Assembly (NCBI GenBank): GCA_029263015.1
Contig: JAJCYI010000137.1
Location: forward strand, 1-53,032
Origin: Saprospiraceae bacterium
GTDB taxonomy: Bacteria; Bacteroidota; Bacteroidia; Chitinophagales; Saprospiraceae
Length of the DNA stretch: 53,032 bases
Direction of reading: 5' to 3'
Shown: in pieces, positions 17,166-25,380 of the stretch
How the letters are laid out: each line of letters starts with the position of its first letter
Numbering within the stretch: the stretch's first letter is position 1
Notes under the pieces: model-generated
Database searches by the model: none
The model's input: only the letters and a program-made list of their open reading frames with translations
Told to the model about the DNA's origin: nothing
Translations under genes and position numbers: made by a program

Positions 17166-17904
17166 TTTTCCGGTTTATTCTTATTTCATAAACGCCCAAA
17201 ATCCGGCTGGAAAATTCCGCCACATTTGGCATTACTTGGTTAAATTCCTGCGTCATGCGCATCCGCAAAACGGTATATGCATATATCACATAAACACAGC
17301 TCAAATAAACATTGGTGCCAAACAAATTTCGGCTAATGGTCTGAAACCCAGCCGCTTTCCCAACCTCGTGTACAAAGGCAACTGCTTTCCCAACATTCAG
17401 ATATGATTGGCCCACAGTTGGAGCACTTAAATCAAAATCTTCGGTGGTGACCAAAGGGAGGGAGCCAGTATTTAATTTCGGGTTCCACATCCAATGACAC
17501 CATAGCCAATATTTGTCGGGGAAAGTATAATGCAGTAATTCCCCAGCGAGATCATATCGGAGATGTTCAGGAAGACTTTCCACCCGTTCGCAAAATACCT
17601 GAAAACGGATATGGACGGCATCGCTTCCGTAAAGCAATTCTTGGATATGCTTTTTGAAATTATCAATGCCTACTTCCTCAAGCAATTTTTTTATATTCCG
17701 TTTGGTGGAAAATATAAGCCGAAAGGTTTCCTGCAATTCTATTTCCGAAAGCCGCGCAATATTTTCTTGCCCAAACCTTTGTTTGAACCTTCCACTTTTC
17801 ACCACCAAGGCATCGGCGATTTTCACAAGGTGCTTCTCCTCGATCTTTTCCAAGGTTTCCTTCATGAATTCCTTGGCGGTTTCGGTGTCGACTATTTGGC
17901 TCAA
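17161..17904 (-). CDS. Conserved unknown protein of the sHdr cluster (Hyp position)
   Basis: A 247-aa protein without a recognised catalytic motif. It lies exactly where described sHdr clusters (C1-B1-A-hyp-C2-B2) carry the gene simply called hyp, and it is of a similar size, as far as I recall. It is mostly helical in appearance, charged in the first third, with a tryptophan-rich patch (DKYWLWCHWMWNP, about residues 129-141) and a moderately hydrophobic stretch near residues 190-215. No signal peptide. Downstream spacing to hdrC2B2 is a heptamer palindrome. Functionally it may be a structural subunit of the complex; this is inferred only from synteny. Confidence 0.7.
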   Translation of the reverse strand: MSQIVDTETAKEFMKETLEKIEEKHLVKIADALVVKSGRFKQRFGQENIARLSEIELQETFRLIFSTKRNIKKLLEEVGIDNFKKHIQELLYGSDAVHIRFQVFCERVESLPEHLRYDLAGELLHYTFPDKYWLWCHWMWNPKLNTGSLPLVTTEDFDLSAPTVGQSYLNVGKAVAFVHEVGKAAGFQTISRNLFGTNVYLSCVYVIYAYTVLRMRMTQEFNQVMPNVAEFSSRILGVYEIRINRKN

Positions 17905-17997
<93 letters not shown>

Positions 17998-17999
17998 CC

Positions 18000-19061
18000 C
18001 TAAGCCAGTACCGGCTGGGATTTCCTAACCGAAGCAAGCGCCTTCATGGCCGCCAAGCCCGCTGCCGAAACCGAGTCTTCCAAATCAGCCGGGCCCGTGC
18101 ATGCGCCTGCGGCAAATACCCCCGGCACATTGGTCGAAACGGTATCCAATGGCCCGCCTGTTGTTTCAATGAAATTATATTTGTTTTGCTTCAGGCCAAA
18201 ATATTCGGCCATCAGTTTGGTGCCTTCGCTCGGTTCCATACCTACCGCCAAAATGACCATGTCCATCTCGACTTCCATTGGTCGGCGCATCGTGGTGTCT
18301 TCGCCCTTCACCAAGAGTTTGTCGCCTCTTTTGACAATCTCGGTGGCCATTCCTTTTACATAATTGACTTTGTATTTTTCCTGAGCCGGCCAATAGATTT
18401 CATTCTCCCAATAACCGTACATCCGCATGTCAATATAAAAAATAAAAACCTTGCAACCAGGCACTTGCTGGCGTACTTCGATGGCCTGTTTGGAGGAAAT
18501 ACCGCAGCACACTTTGGAGCAATATTCGTTGCCAATCTGGCGGTCACGAGAACCGACACATTGGATGAAACAGATGCGTTTAGGTACTTCGCCGTTGGAA
18601 GGGCGCACGAATTTATGAGCCTTGAGCAACTTCTCCGCATCCGTCAAAGTAAGCACATCGTCATGCTCGTAATAGCCATATTTTTGGGTCTCCCGCCCTG
18701 GGTCAAAATGCGTAAAACCAGTAGCAACAATGACTGCGCCCGCCTCCATTTCTACCTCTTTTCCTGCAGATATAGCTTTTACCTTGAAATTGCCCGCTGA
18801 GCCGGAAGCGCCCGTGACAAGTGTATTATAACGGATGTCAACATTTGGGTTGTTGAGCATGGGCGCCATCATTTCATCAAGCGCCTCTTGGGTGTCCCTC
18901 AAGTCTGGCGTCAAAGCAGCGTACTGTTGTTCATCTGGATTGCCGCCGAGACGGTCCCTTTTTTCAACGAGGATGGCTTTGTAGCCCAAATCGGCAATGC
19001 CCTTGGCGGCTTCGATTCCTGCTACGCCCCCGCCGATGATTAGGATGTTTTGGTTTGCCAT
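18000..19061 (-). CDS. hdrA: sHdrA-like heterodisulfide reductase flavoprotein
   Basis: A 353-aa FAD protein, the short form typical of sHdrA and without the extra ferredoxin domains of methanogen HdrA. N-terminal Rossmann motif GGGVAGIEAAKG (10-21); a second ATG motif IVATGFTHFDPG (111-122); an Fe-S motif C164, C168, then C181-x3-C185-C186 (EYCSKVCC); and a C-terminal FAD motif GVFAAGACTGP. In the sHdr complex it is the flavin subunit linking the two HdrB/C arms. It lies between hdrB1 and Hyp, on the same strand. Confidence 0.92.
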   Translation of the reverse strand: MANQNILIIGGGVAGIEAAKGIADLGYKAILVEKRDRLGGNPDEQQYAALTPDLRDTQEALDEMMAPMLNNPNVDIRYNTLVTGASGSAGNFKVKAISAGKEVEMEAGAVIVATGFTHFDPGRETQKYGYYEHDDVLTLTDAEKLLKAHKFVRPSNGEVPKRICFIQCVGSRDRQIGNEYCSKVCCGISSKQAIEVRQQVPGCKVFIFYIDMRMYGYWENEIYWPAQEKYKVNYVKGMATEIVKRGDKLLVKGEDTTMRRPMEVEMDMVILAVGMEPSEGTKLMAEYFGLKQNKYNFIETTGGPLDTVSTNVPGVFAAGACTGPADLEDSVSAAGLAAMKALASVRKSQPVLA

Positions 19062-19064
19062 GTT

Positions 19065-19203
19065 TTGATTATTGATTTTAGTTGAGACTTTAGACTATTA
19101 GATTTTAGACATTAGATAAGACATAAAAATATTTTTTTCCAGTAAGTTTAAAAGTCTCTTCTCTTGTCTAAGGTCTTTTGTCTAAATGTCTAATGTCTGT
19201 TTT
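19065..19203. repeat. Inverted heptamer array between hdrB1 and hdrA
   Basis: Units of the type gacttta-gactatt-agatttt-agacatt-agataag (19085-19121) face a complementary arm rich in gtctaa (19155-19198). Confidence 0.68.
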
Positions 19204-19204
19204 T

Positions 19205-20392
19205 TTATTTCGCAGCATCTTCCCAAGTCATGTAATCCTTTTCACCTGACTTGATTTTGTCGCATTCAGCTTGAAATTCTGCCCACTTCTTTTCTACGTC
19301 AATGCCTATTTTTTCCATGAAGGGCTTGTTGTTGGTATTGTGCCAATGCAGCTGCAATACTTTGTAAGGGTGCGCACCCATCGCCAAAGCGGCCATTTGT
19401 GAATCTGACATTACAGGCAGCCCGACCTGTTTGTCATGTGCCTTGCCTACCACTTGGCTTTGGTCGAGGGTCGTTACGCAACCTGTGTCATGGGTTACTG
19501 TAACATCGGGGTTGGCTTCTTTTATCATCACCTCGATTTTGCGCTGCACCGAAAAGGAACGAGAGAAATCCCTCGATACCAAAATATGCCTGAACCCAAA
19601 ACCGCAGCAGTCGAACCAAGTGGAATAATCGGCCACATTGATGCCCAGTTTTTCCAGCACCCCGGTAATAATGGCAGTGCGCTGTGCGCCGTATATTTCT
19701 TCGTTATATATGGCGTCTTCCTCAATCAGTTTATGGTAATGACAAGCAGGATGAACCGTGGCGGTAATGTTGCTCATATCAATCACCTGCCTTTCGGCAA
19801 TACGGTCACGCATCGCATAGACCCATTCGCTGTAATGCACCACCTCTTCTGGGAGCACCAGTTTTTTGCCCAACCGCTTCATAATGTCCCTTACTTTCCT
19901 ACGCAAATCGTGCTGGTGTATCAACGCATGGCGCACTTCTTTGTAATGCCCGAAACTGGTGCCGCAATGGATGAGCGGAAAATAACCAACCTCTTCTGCT
20001 GCTGCAAAATTTCGAACAGCAACGGCAGCTTGTGCTTCTGGGTTGGAAGTTGCAGAGGCGTAGTAATTCCACGCGGTACAAGAAGTCTGGTCGGTCGGGT
20101 CAAAGTAATCCAGGCCAAAAGCCCTGTTCAACCAAAAAATGGAAGTGGAGTAGCCAGGAATATGGCCACATTGTCCACAACTTTTGTGGTGCCAAGTCTT
20201 TTCGAGCGGGATTTTTTTCATCCTGCCATATTTGGTCCTGACTTCCATATATGGCTCCGGCACTCTTATGACCTCCAACTCTCCTTCTTTTTCCAGTTGG
20301 AAAAGTTCTTCCCGCATATCGTGCGTTGGAGCCTCATCAGGATTTGCTTTGAAAATCCGTTCGCTTGCTTTGGATACTGGTAGGTGTATCAT
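19205..20392 (-). CDS. hdrB1: sHdrB1-like heterodisulfide reductase subunit
   Basis: A 395-aa soluble protein with two CCG-type halves. Cysteines 72, 75, 105 and 143 lie in the first (HKSCGQCGH, TSCTAW, IHCGTS). The second has HPACHYH (C217), DCCGFGF (C262-263) and HDTGCVTTLD (C305), where the usual last CxxC is reduced to one cysteine. The pattern agrees with an HdrB subunit binding a non-cubane [4Fe-4S] site, with a modified second site. It lies upstream of hdrA. A four-helix-bundle gene separates it from hdrC1, which is unusual because C1 and B1 are adjacent in described clusters. Confidence 0.9.
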   Translation of the reverse strand: MIHLPVSKASERIFKANPDEAPTHDMREELFQLEKEGELEVIRVPEPYMEVRTKYGRMKKIPLEKTWHHKSCGQCGHIPGYSTSIFWLNRAFGLDYFDPTDQTSCTAWNYYASATSNPEAQAAVAVRNFAAAEEVGYFPLIHCGTSFGHYKEVRHALIHQHDLRRKVRDIMKRLGKKLVLPEEVVHYSEWVYAMRDRIAERQVIDMSNITATVHPACHYHKLIEEDAIYNEEIYGAQRTAIITGVLEKLGINVADYSTWFDCCGFGFRHILVSRDFSRSFSVQRKIEVMIKEANPDVTVTHDTGCVTTLDQSQVVGKAHDKQVGLPVMSDSQMAALAMGAHPYKVLQLHWHNTNNKPFMEKIGIDVEKKWAEFQAECDKIKSGEKDYMTWEDAAK

Positions 20393-20396
20393 TATT

Positions 20397-20530
20397 ATTA
20401 ATTAAAAATTAAAAATGATAAATTAAAAATTAAAAAACGCCACGAAAGGAAAGTCGGAAAACCAGCAACTCATGTCTGTTTTTTAGAAATTTATCATTTT
20501 AAAATAATCACGTATCAATTAAATTTATCA
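20397..20530. repeat. Heptamer-periodic spacer between the four-helix protein gene and hdrB1
   Basis: aattaaa-aattaaa-aatgata-aattaaa-aattaaa at 20398-20436 with a 7-bp period; an AT-rich arm follows at 20484-20528. Confidence 0.65.
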
Positions 20531-20914
20531 GGAATTTTTATTTCTGATGTTATTTTCAATTCTATTTTTAGTTGATTTTGAAATGGTTGTAAAAATGGCA
20601 ACCAATTCCCCACATTCTTGCAAAACAGGGTTAACGATTTTTCCTTCTAAAAAAGGTTTTCGTTCAATTATTTTTAAGCAAATCTGACTTTCCCGTAATT
20701 CTTTGAGGCAAACCTTTATTTTATGTAAAAAATCGGAGTCCGACTCTGCTGCTTGTGCTTCGCCATAATTCAATGCGGGCGATGTTCCCGACCTATTAAG
20801 TTGGCCACCAAGATTTTTTGCAGCAGGTTTATTGGGTAATTGTTCAACTAACTCAAGAACCATCACGGCAAAATTGATTAACCTGTCTTCGAGATTGTAA
20901 TTCCGTTTTCCCAA
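20528..20914 (-). CDS. Four-helix-bundle protein (S23/IVP family)
   Basis: A 128-aa helical protein with the family segments YNLEDRLINFAVMVLELVEQLP, NRSGTSPALNYGEAQAAES and LKELRESQICLKII. These identify the four-helix-bundle family first seen in 23S rRNA intervening sequences; the Avd proteins of diversity-generating retroelements are related. The start is probably the TTG at 20912-20914: no ATG lies between an in-frame stop and this codon. Stand-alone members are common in Bacteroidota and have no agreed function. Here it splits hdrC1 from hdrB1 and keeps their strand. Confidence 0.85.
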   Translation of the reverse strand: MGKRNYNLEDRLINFAVMVLELVEQLPNKPAAKNLGGQLNRSGTSPALNYGEAQAAESDSDFLHKIKVCLKELRESQICLKIIERKPFLEGKIVNPVLQECGELVAIFTTISKSTKNRIENNIRNKNS

Positions 20915-20969
20915 AGCAAATGCGTTTAAAAATTAAATTATTGAACCACATTTCACACTTCTCCAGAAT

Positions 20970-21027
20970 ACCTACCTGCACCATTTTTAAATTTTAAATT
21001 CATCATTTTAAATTTTAAATTAAATTG
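20970..21027. repeat. Heptamer-periodic spacer downstream of hdrC1
   Basis: aaatttt-aaattca-tcatttt-aaatttt-aaattaa, 7-bp period and itself palindromic. Confidence 0.65.
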
Positions 21028-21029
21028 TC

Positions 21030-21737
21030 CTAATCAAAAGTAACATCATATCCCGCCTCTTCAAGCCGCTCTTCCATTACGTCCACCAAAATCATGAACA
21101 GCCCTTCGTCAATGCCTTCGATCAAATCCATGACCCCTGTCATGTGCCAGATGAGGTAGAGTTCAATGATCGTTTTTTCGTCAACTTTCCAGCCTGTTTC
21201 TATGGTATGAAGAGTTTCCGGTGGCAGGGCTTTCCGCCATACGTCCAGGTTCTCAGAAATTTCATGCACGTGTTTTCCCCAATCTGGGAAAGCATCTGGC
21301 TGCAACATATCAGGTGATACCTGGGAGCCAGTGGACATGATTTTATAAATAATACGGCCATATCCTTCCAATGCCTGCTTGGCGGTTTGTAGCCCATTGC
21401 GTACTGCTACTTCCCGCAATACAGTTATGATTTGGCCAGGTGAATTTTGCCGTGGGCAACGGTCGCACGAAAAACATTGCGAGCAATCCCAGACACTATC
21501 GTTCATCAGGGTGTAGACCAAATCAACGTCCTCTCTCGATACTGCCTGTGCAATCAGTCGAGGACTGAAATCATAAAACCGAGCGGAAGGACAGGCAGCT
21601 ACACAAATGCCACATTCATAGCAGCCATACAAAATGTGATCCCATCTGCCATCTGCCTTCGCCTCTTCGAACAGGCGCTCCTTTTCTTCATAGGAAACAT
21701 CAGAATACTTATTTACCGATATATCAAGTGCCGTCAT
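21030..21737 (-). CDS. hdrC1: sHdrC1-like iron-sulfur subunit
   Basis: A 235-aa cytosolic protein with two [4Fe-4S] motifs. The first is regular: C39-x2-C42-x2-C45-x3-C49-P. The second has one residue less before the last cysteine (C85, C88, C91, C94; CSQCFSCDRCP). The C-terminal 130 residues are helical. In the sHdr complex HdrC1 relays electrons between HdrB1 and HdrA. It follows lbpA-1. It has no membrane segments, unlike HdrE-linked subunits. Confidence 0.9.
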   Translation of the reverse strand: MTALDISVNKYSDVSYEEKERLFEEAKADGRWDHILYGCYECGICVAACPSARFYDFSPRLIAQAVSREDVDLVYTLMNDSVWDCSQCFSCDRCPRQNSPGQIITVLREVAVRNGLQTAKQALEGYGRIIYKIMSTGSQVSPDMLQPDAFPDWGKHVHEISENLDVWRKALPPETLHTIETGWKVDEKTIIELYLIWHMTGVMDLIEGIDEGLFMILVDVMEERLEEAGYDVTFD

Positions 21738-21865
21738 TTTATTAAAAATGATAAATTTAAAATGATAAATGATAAATTTAAAAATGGGGGCATCCTAATA
21801 CTCTAAACACAATATTCAAGTACAGCGCTTACTTTTACATTTATCATTTTAAATTTTAAATTAAA
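21738..21865. repeat. Inverted heptamer array between lbpA1 and hdrC1
   Basis: aatgata-aatttaa-aatgata-aatgata-aatttaa (21748-21783) against a complementary arm at 21833-21863. Confidence 0.72.
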
Positions 21866-22329
21866 TATTCATCCGTGCCTTCAATGTGCGTACATGTCAC
21901 CCCATCATTTTCAATTTTAGCGCGATAAGCTTCCACGGCAGCATCACCCGTAAGCAGTTCAGCTAAATCCCCCTCCATATTTTCAGGTTTCATTTTTACA
22001 ATCCAACCATCATTGTATGGGCTTCGGTTGACCACTTGGGCATCACCTACCAAGATTTCGTTGACCGCAACAATTTCTCCGGTCACTGGCGACTTTACCG
22101 GGCCTACCCATTTACCACTTTCGACGGTGGCTATTGGCCTACCCTTTTTTCTTGCGACACCAACCTTTTTGGCTTTGGCATGGAGTATCGGACCAGCAAG
22201 GGATTGGGCGACATCGGTCATGCCAATAGTAACAGTGTCATCGTCATTTACCCGTACCCATGTATTGTCTCCTACGGAATAATATAGGTTGGTAAAAACC
22301 ACACATTCGTTTATTTTTTCGTGTGCCAT
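21856..22329 (-). CDS. lbpA1: Lipoate-binding protein LbpA-1 (GcvH-like)
   Basis: A 157-aa GcvH-like protein. The presumed lipoylated lysine is K73 in TVESGKWVG, followed by SPVTGEIVAVN and the GWIVKM strand. It starts at the ATG at 22327-22329. Unlike glycine-cleavage GcvH it carries an N-terminal cysteine segment (INECVVFTN) and sits next to hdrC1 with no gcvT/gcvP. In the LbpA-dependent pathway the lipoyl dithiol carries the sulfur that sHdr oxidises. The second copy (15221-15691) is diverged, so the two may differ in partner or step. Confidence 0.92.
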   Translation of the reverse strand: MAHEKINECVVFTNLYYSVGDNTWVRVNDDDTVTIGMTDVAQSLAGPILHAKAKKVGVARKKGRPIATVESGKWVGPVKSPVTGEIVAVNEILVGDAQVVNRSPYNDGWIVKMKPENMEGDLAELLTGDAAVEAYRAKIENDGVTCTHIEGTDEYLI

Positions 22330-22477
22330 AATATATAATGATGAATGCTTTTAAATGTAGAATATAAAATGATAAAAAATAAATGTAAAAGTGTGCACAT
22401 TATGGCAACTGGATTCCAAATTTTTAATGTGCCGTCCATTTTTAAATTTTAGATTTATCATTTTACATTTAATTTTA
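22330..22477. repeat. Inverted heptamer array between dsrE-2 and lbpA1
   Basis: aaatgta-gaatata-aaatgat-aaaaaat-aaatgta-aaagtgt (22352-22393) against tttttaaattttagatttatcattttacattt (22439-22470). Confidence 0.72.
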
Positions 22478-22855
22478 AAAATACATGACATGGTCATAAT
22501 CCAATGCCAGGTCAATAATACTGGTGGCCCCAAGTATGCCAACGCCATCTATTAAATCGTCGGGCGTCATGTCCCAAAGGGTCAGGCTTTGTTGGCAAAC
22601 GCGTAGCTCTACTTCATTGTCCATTGCCATTTCCAGCATTGATTTTAAAGTAACACCACTGCCTTTCACTAATTCAACTTTTTCCGCTTCGCCTTTTTTT
22701 AGTTGGTTGGTACCGTTCATCGTGAACCAGACCATCACTTCCATTTCCATGGCAGCAGCAGCAACAGCATAATAAAGCGGCGAGTAAGTGCGGGTTGGCG
22801 TATCTACGCCGTGGGTTTGAATGACAAGGATTTTTTTGCCTTCGTGGTCGTCCAT
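22475..22855 (-). CDS. DsrE-family sulfur carrier, second copy
   Basis: A 126-aa DsrE/DsrF-fold protein. A hydrophobic first strand (KKILVIQTHG), an alanine-rich helix (YYAVAAAAMEMEV) and a cysteine at 87 (ELRVCQQSLTLWDM) match the position of the persulfide-carrying cysteine in this family. It is shorter than and quite different from the DsrE-like protein at 24565-25077. sHdr clusters usually carry DsrE3-type proteins that take sulfur from TusA. Location next to lbpA-1 fits delivery of sulfur to the lipoyl carrier, but the partner is not proven. Confidence 0.85.
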   Translation of the reverse strand: MDDHEGKKILVIQTHGVDTPTRTYSPLYYAVAAAAMEMEVMVWFTMNGTNQLKKGEAEKVELVKGSGVTLKSMLEMAMDNEVELRVCQQSLTLWDMTPDDLIDGVGILGATSIIDLALDYDHVMYF

Positions 22856-22862
22856 TTTGATG

Positions 22863-22993
22863 GTTTAGTTTAAAATGTAAAATATCAAATGATAAATATT
22901 AAATGTAAAAGTGCGCGTCATTACAAATGAACAAAACTCACTGGCAAACGGGTGCTGTCACTTTTACATTAATCATTTGATATTTTACATTTA
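22863..22993. repeat. Inverted heptamer array between the 84-aa gene and dsrE-2
   Basis: aaatgta-aaatatc-aaatgat-aaatatt-aaatgta-aaagtgc (22874-22915) against its approximate complement at 22960-22993. Confidence 0.75.
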
Positions 22994-22994
22994 T

Positions 22995-23249
22995 TTAAAA
23001 CAACTCGCATTCTTTTCCGGGGTCTGAATAAACGAAAATATAATTTTTGTCCCAAGTCCAATCTTCCACTTCGTCCATTAAAAAATCATATAGTTCATCT
23101 TTATTTTTTGCGTATTTTAGCAATCTTAATTTTTTCGCCCTACCCTGTTCGTTGGTTTCTAATATTTCCAATAATAGCCATTCGTTGGGCTTGCTGGAGT
23201 AAAGCAGTGCCATTTCTGAGGCAAAATATTCTTTTTTTTCGTCATGCAC
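22995..23249 (-). CDS. Small protein of unknown function in the sHdr cluster
   Basis: An 84-aa acidic protein (MHDEKKEYF...) that I do not recognise. It has two tryptophan-containing segments (SKPNEWLLLEIL and VEDWTWDKNYIFVY) and ends in KECELF with a single cysteine. It has no signal peptide or membrane segment. It lies between a palindromic element and dsrE-2 on the cluster strand, with normal spacing, which supports a real gene. Similar length and the pattern of strands and helices would suit a small soluble adaptor, but that is a guess. Confidence 0.6.
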   Translation of the reverse strand: MHDEKKEYFASEMALLYSSKPNEWLLLEILETNEQGRAKKLRLLKYAKNKDELYDFLMDEVEDWTWDKNYIFVYSDPGKECELF

Positions 23250-23273
23250 TTTTCTTTTTTTTAATGCTTGACA

Positions 23274-23436
23274 TAAGTAGTCGAGCCTAAATACTTTCCG
23301 TTTTTATCGGCTGCTCTTTTCATATAGCTGCGTTAAAAAAAAGTTCACGTAGCTAGGCTATGCTCACTTTTTTTGCCTTGCTATACCAAAAAATCAACTC
23401 GCTAAAATTCGGAAATTATTTAATCTTGACTACTTA
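23274..23436 (-). repeat. TA-flanked palindromic element, copy 3 (MITE-like)
   Basis: Terminal repeats TAAGTAGTCGAGCCTAAATA (23274-23293) and the near complement at 23417-23436 flank the core shared with copies 1 and 2 (AAGGCAAAAAAAG, AGCATAGCC, AGCTACG, on the minus strand). The right TA is part of the TAA stop of the lipoate ligase gene. It interrupts the sHdr gene run between lpl-1 and the 84-aa gene. Confidence 0.8.
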
Positions 23437-24504
23437 TTTATTGACCTGCAGAATTGCAGCGACCCAATCTTTAATTAATATGTTGGGAGACTCTACCCGG
23501 TGCAGCATATAAAATGCCTCTATTAATTCGGTCAATGCCTCTTCGGACAATTCCACATATCGGAGGACATTTTCCAGTCCTTTTAATTTATGCGGAGGCC
23601 GGAAATCAAAATCGCCTTTTATGGAAACATGGTCAATTCGCTTGCCTTTGGTGCGTATGCTCATTTGAATTAACCCGCCCCCTGTTTGGTGGTTAATTTC
23701 ATACAACCAAACATCGGCGTGGATCTTTACTACGCGAGGCCGGTGTTTTTTCGATGAGTCTTGATAAAGCCACTCTTTTGTGGTAAATTTTTTATCCAGT
23801 ACATCCATCATCCGGTATTCCTCGTCGGTAAAATCTCCGGGTATTATTTTCCTGTTTAATACTTCCGCACAGTTATTAATATAGGCGGTTTTGACTTCTT
23901 CCATATTTGGCGGGTCGTTCAATTCCCGTTTTATGGAAGTCATGTATTTTTGGAGGCTTTCCAACACATTTCCCCGAAAACTTTCATCAGGCAGGTTCAG
24001 CACTTTCGCCATCGTATGGCAATCGAAATCGAACAAGAAATTTCCTGTAACTACTTCTGCATTGCCGATGGCCGCTGCACCCGTGCCGACTATCTTCTTA
24101 TTCCCAACGTGGACATCATTGGGCGGGTGGAAATGCGCATTGATTCCAAAGAACTTATAAGTTTCAACCAGTGGTTTTATAAAAAGCTGAAACCGGGTAT
24201 CAATTTTAACAGGCAACTGTTTCGGCCCAAAAATCCATTGCGTGAAAAGCTGGTCGTCATCAAGATAAACCGTTCCTCCCCCCGTCTCCCTGCGGATAAT
24301 GGGGATATTATTTGAGGAACAATATTCAACATTGACCTCCTGTTCTAAATCCCGGTGAAACCCGATGCAGACATAAGGGTCTTTGGGAACATCGAGCACA
24401 ATGGTATCAGGCGTATCTGTCTTTTTTGCGTAAGCCAGAGCATGGTAAATGGTCTGTGACCGAAGGTAAGAAACCCTGTCTGCGTCAATCAATCGAATGT
24501 TCAA
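23434..24504 (-). CDS. Lipoate-protein ligase-like protein, first copy (sLpl-type)
   Basis: A 356-aa LplA-family protein with RRETGGGTVYLDD in the substrate pocket, VHVGNKKIVGTG with the family lysine, and a C-terminal domain from about residue 250, matching the two-domain (AB) ligases of the LbpA pathway. The start appears to be TTG at 24502-24504; no ATG lies nearby in frame. It would attach lipoate or octanoate to LbpA. The stop codon TAA is partly formed by the palindromic element 23274-23436. Upstream is dsrE-1. Confidence 0.88.
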   Translation of the reverse strand: MNIRLIDADRVSYLRSQTIYHALAYAKKTDTPDTIVLDVPKDPYVCIGFHRDLEQEVNVEYCSSNNIPIIRRETGGGTVYLDDDQLFTQWIFGPKQLPVKIDTRFQLFIKPLVETYKFFGINAHFHPPNDVHVGNKKIVGTGAAAIGNAEVVTGNFLFDFDCHTMAKVLNLPDESFRGNVLESLQKYMTSIKRELNDPPNMEEVKTAYINNCAEVLNRKIIPGDFTDEEYRMMDVLDKKFTTKEWLYQDSSKKHRPRVVKIHADVWLYEINHQTGGGLIQMSIRTKGKRIDHVSIKGDFDFRPPHKLKGLENVLRYVELSEEALTELIEAFYMLHRVESPNILIKDWVAAILQVNK

Positions 24505-24564
24505 AATGCTTTGGCGGTGTAAAGGTGTATTGGTTTACCGTTGAACCTGTAAACCAATAAACCA

Positions 24565-25077
24565 TTAAACAAACATATTTACTTCTGCCTCAGCGGCATA
24601 GGCCAAAAATGCTGCTGCACCTGCAATTTCTGCTTCTGGAATAAAATCCTCTTTGGAAAAACCAAAAACATCCATTGTCATTTGACAGCCGATGAGGCGC
24701 ACGTCCATGTCAACGCATGCTTCCCGCAGTTCTTCAATGGTTGCAACGCCTTTGTTCTTGAACATTTTTTTCATCAGGCCAGTCGCCATGCCTTCAAAGC
24801 CTGGTATGTTCGCCATTAGGGCGTTGGGCATGGGCCAGTTGATGTTCTGGAAACCTTCAGAGCCGAAAGGCATTTTCATCGGCATGGCCGGGTTGCCAAG
24901 AGGAGAGACCTTTGCATCAATCTCTTTATTCAAAAGGGGCAAGCCATAAAAAGTAAAAAATACGCCGACTTCCCAGTCCATTGCTGCTGCCGCAGATGCT
25001 AGAATGAAAGGAGGATAAGCCCAATCGAGCGTTCCTTTGGTGGCAACGAGGGCCAACCTTTTCTTTTTTTCAGCCAT
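24565..25077 (-). CDS. DsrE/DsrF/DrsH-family sulfur carrier, first copy
   Basis: A 170-aa protein of the longer DsrE class (DsrE2/DsrE3-like). It begins KKRLALVATKGTLDWA, contains a methionine- and proline-rich middle (MPMKMPFG) and places cysteines at 121 and 131 (ACVDMDVRLIGCQMTMDVFGF). C131 is the likely persulfide site. Its ATG lies 2 bp after the TusA stop, so it is coupled to tusA, and TusA is the known donor to DsrE3 proteins in sHdr systems. It has no clear membrane segment. Confidence 0.88.
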   Translation of the reverse strand: MAEKKKRLALVATKGTLDWAYPPFILASAAAAMDWEVGVFFTFYGLPLLNKEIDAKVSPLGNPAMPMKMPFGSEGFQNINWPMPNALMANIPGFEGMATGLMKKMFKNKGVATIEELREACVDMDVRLIGCQMTMDVFGFSKEDFIPEAEIAGAAAFLAYAAEAEVNMFV

Positions 25078-25079
25078 GA

Positions 25080-25313
25080 TTAATGTGTTTTTTTAATGGT
25101 GAACCGAAATACATTGTCGCCTTCATCTTTGGCTTCAATCAGTTCGTGGCCCGTCTGTTTTGCCCAAGCGTGCATGTCCGGCATAGAACCTGGATCGGTA
25201 GAAAGCATCTCCAAAACGTCTCCGATTTCCATTGCTTTGAGGGCTTTTCTTGTCTTTACCACAGGCATTGGGCAAAGCATCCCAGAACAATCCAATGTTT
25301 TAACTTCTGCCAT
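25080..25313 (-). CDS. tusA: TusA-family sulfur carrier
   Basis: A 77-aa protein starting MAEVKTLDCSGM, with the TusA motif CPMPVVKTRKAL; the persulfide cysteine is C14, with another at C9. The longer frame upstream is not needed. TusA carries sulfane sulfur and feeds DsrE and sHdr in this type of pathway. It lies between the ArsR gene and dsrE-1, so it is first in the metabolic run. Confidence 0.93.
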   Translation of the reverse strand: MAEVKTLDCSGMLCPMPVVKTRKALKAMEIGDVLEMLSTDPGSMPDMHAWAKQTGHELIEAKDEGDNVFRFTIKKTH

Positions 25314-25380
25314 GTTCGATTTAATATTTAAGAAATGAATGATATAATTTATCGGCCTCAGTAGTCGAGGTTGGGGATTT

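Noticed and set aside
18186-18800. A 204-aa plus-strand frame opposite hdrA
   Set aside because: Shadow of the flavoprotein gene.
19436-20383. A 315-aa plus-strand frame opposite hdrB1
   Set aside because: The minus strand has full HdrB cysteine motifs; the plus frame is its shadow.
20528-20914. Four-helix-bundle protein as an Avd of a diversity-generating retroelement
   Set aside because: No reverse transcriptase and no template/variable repeat pair in the window.
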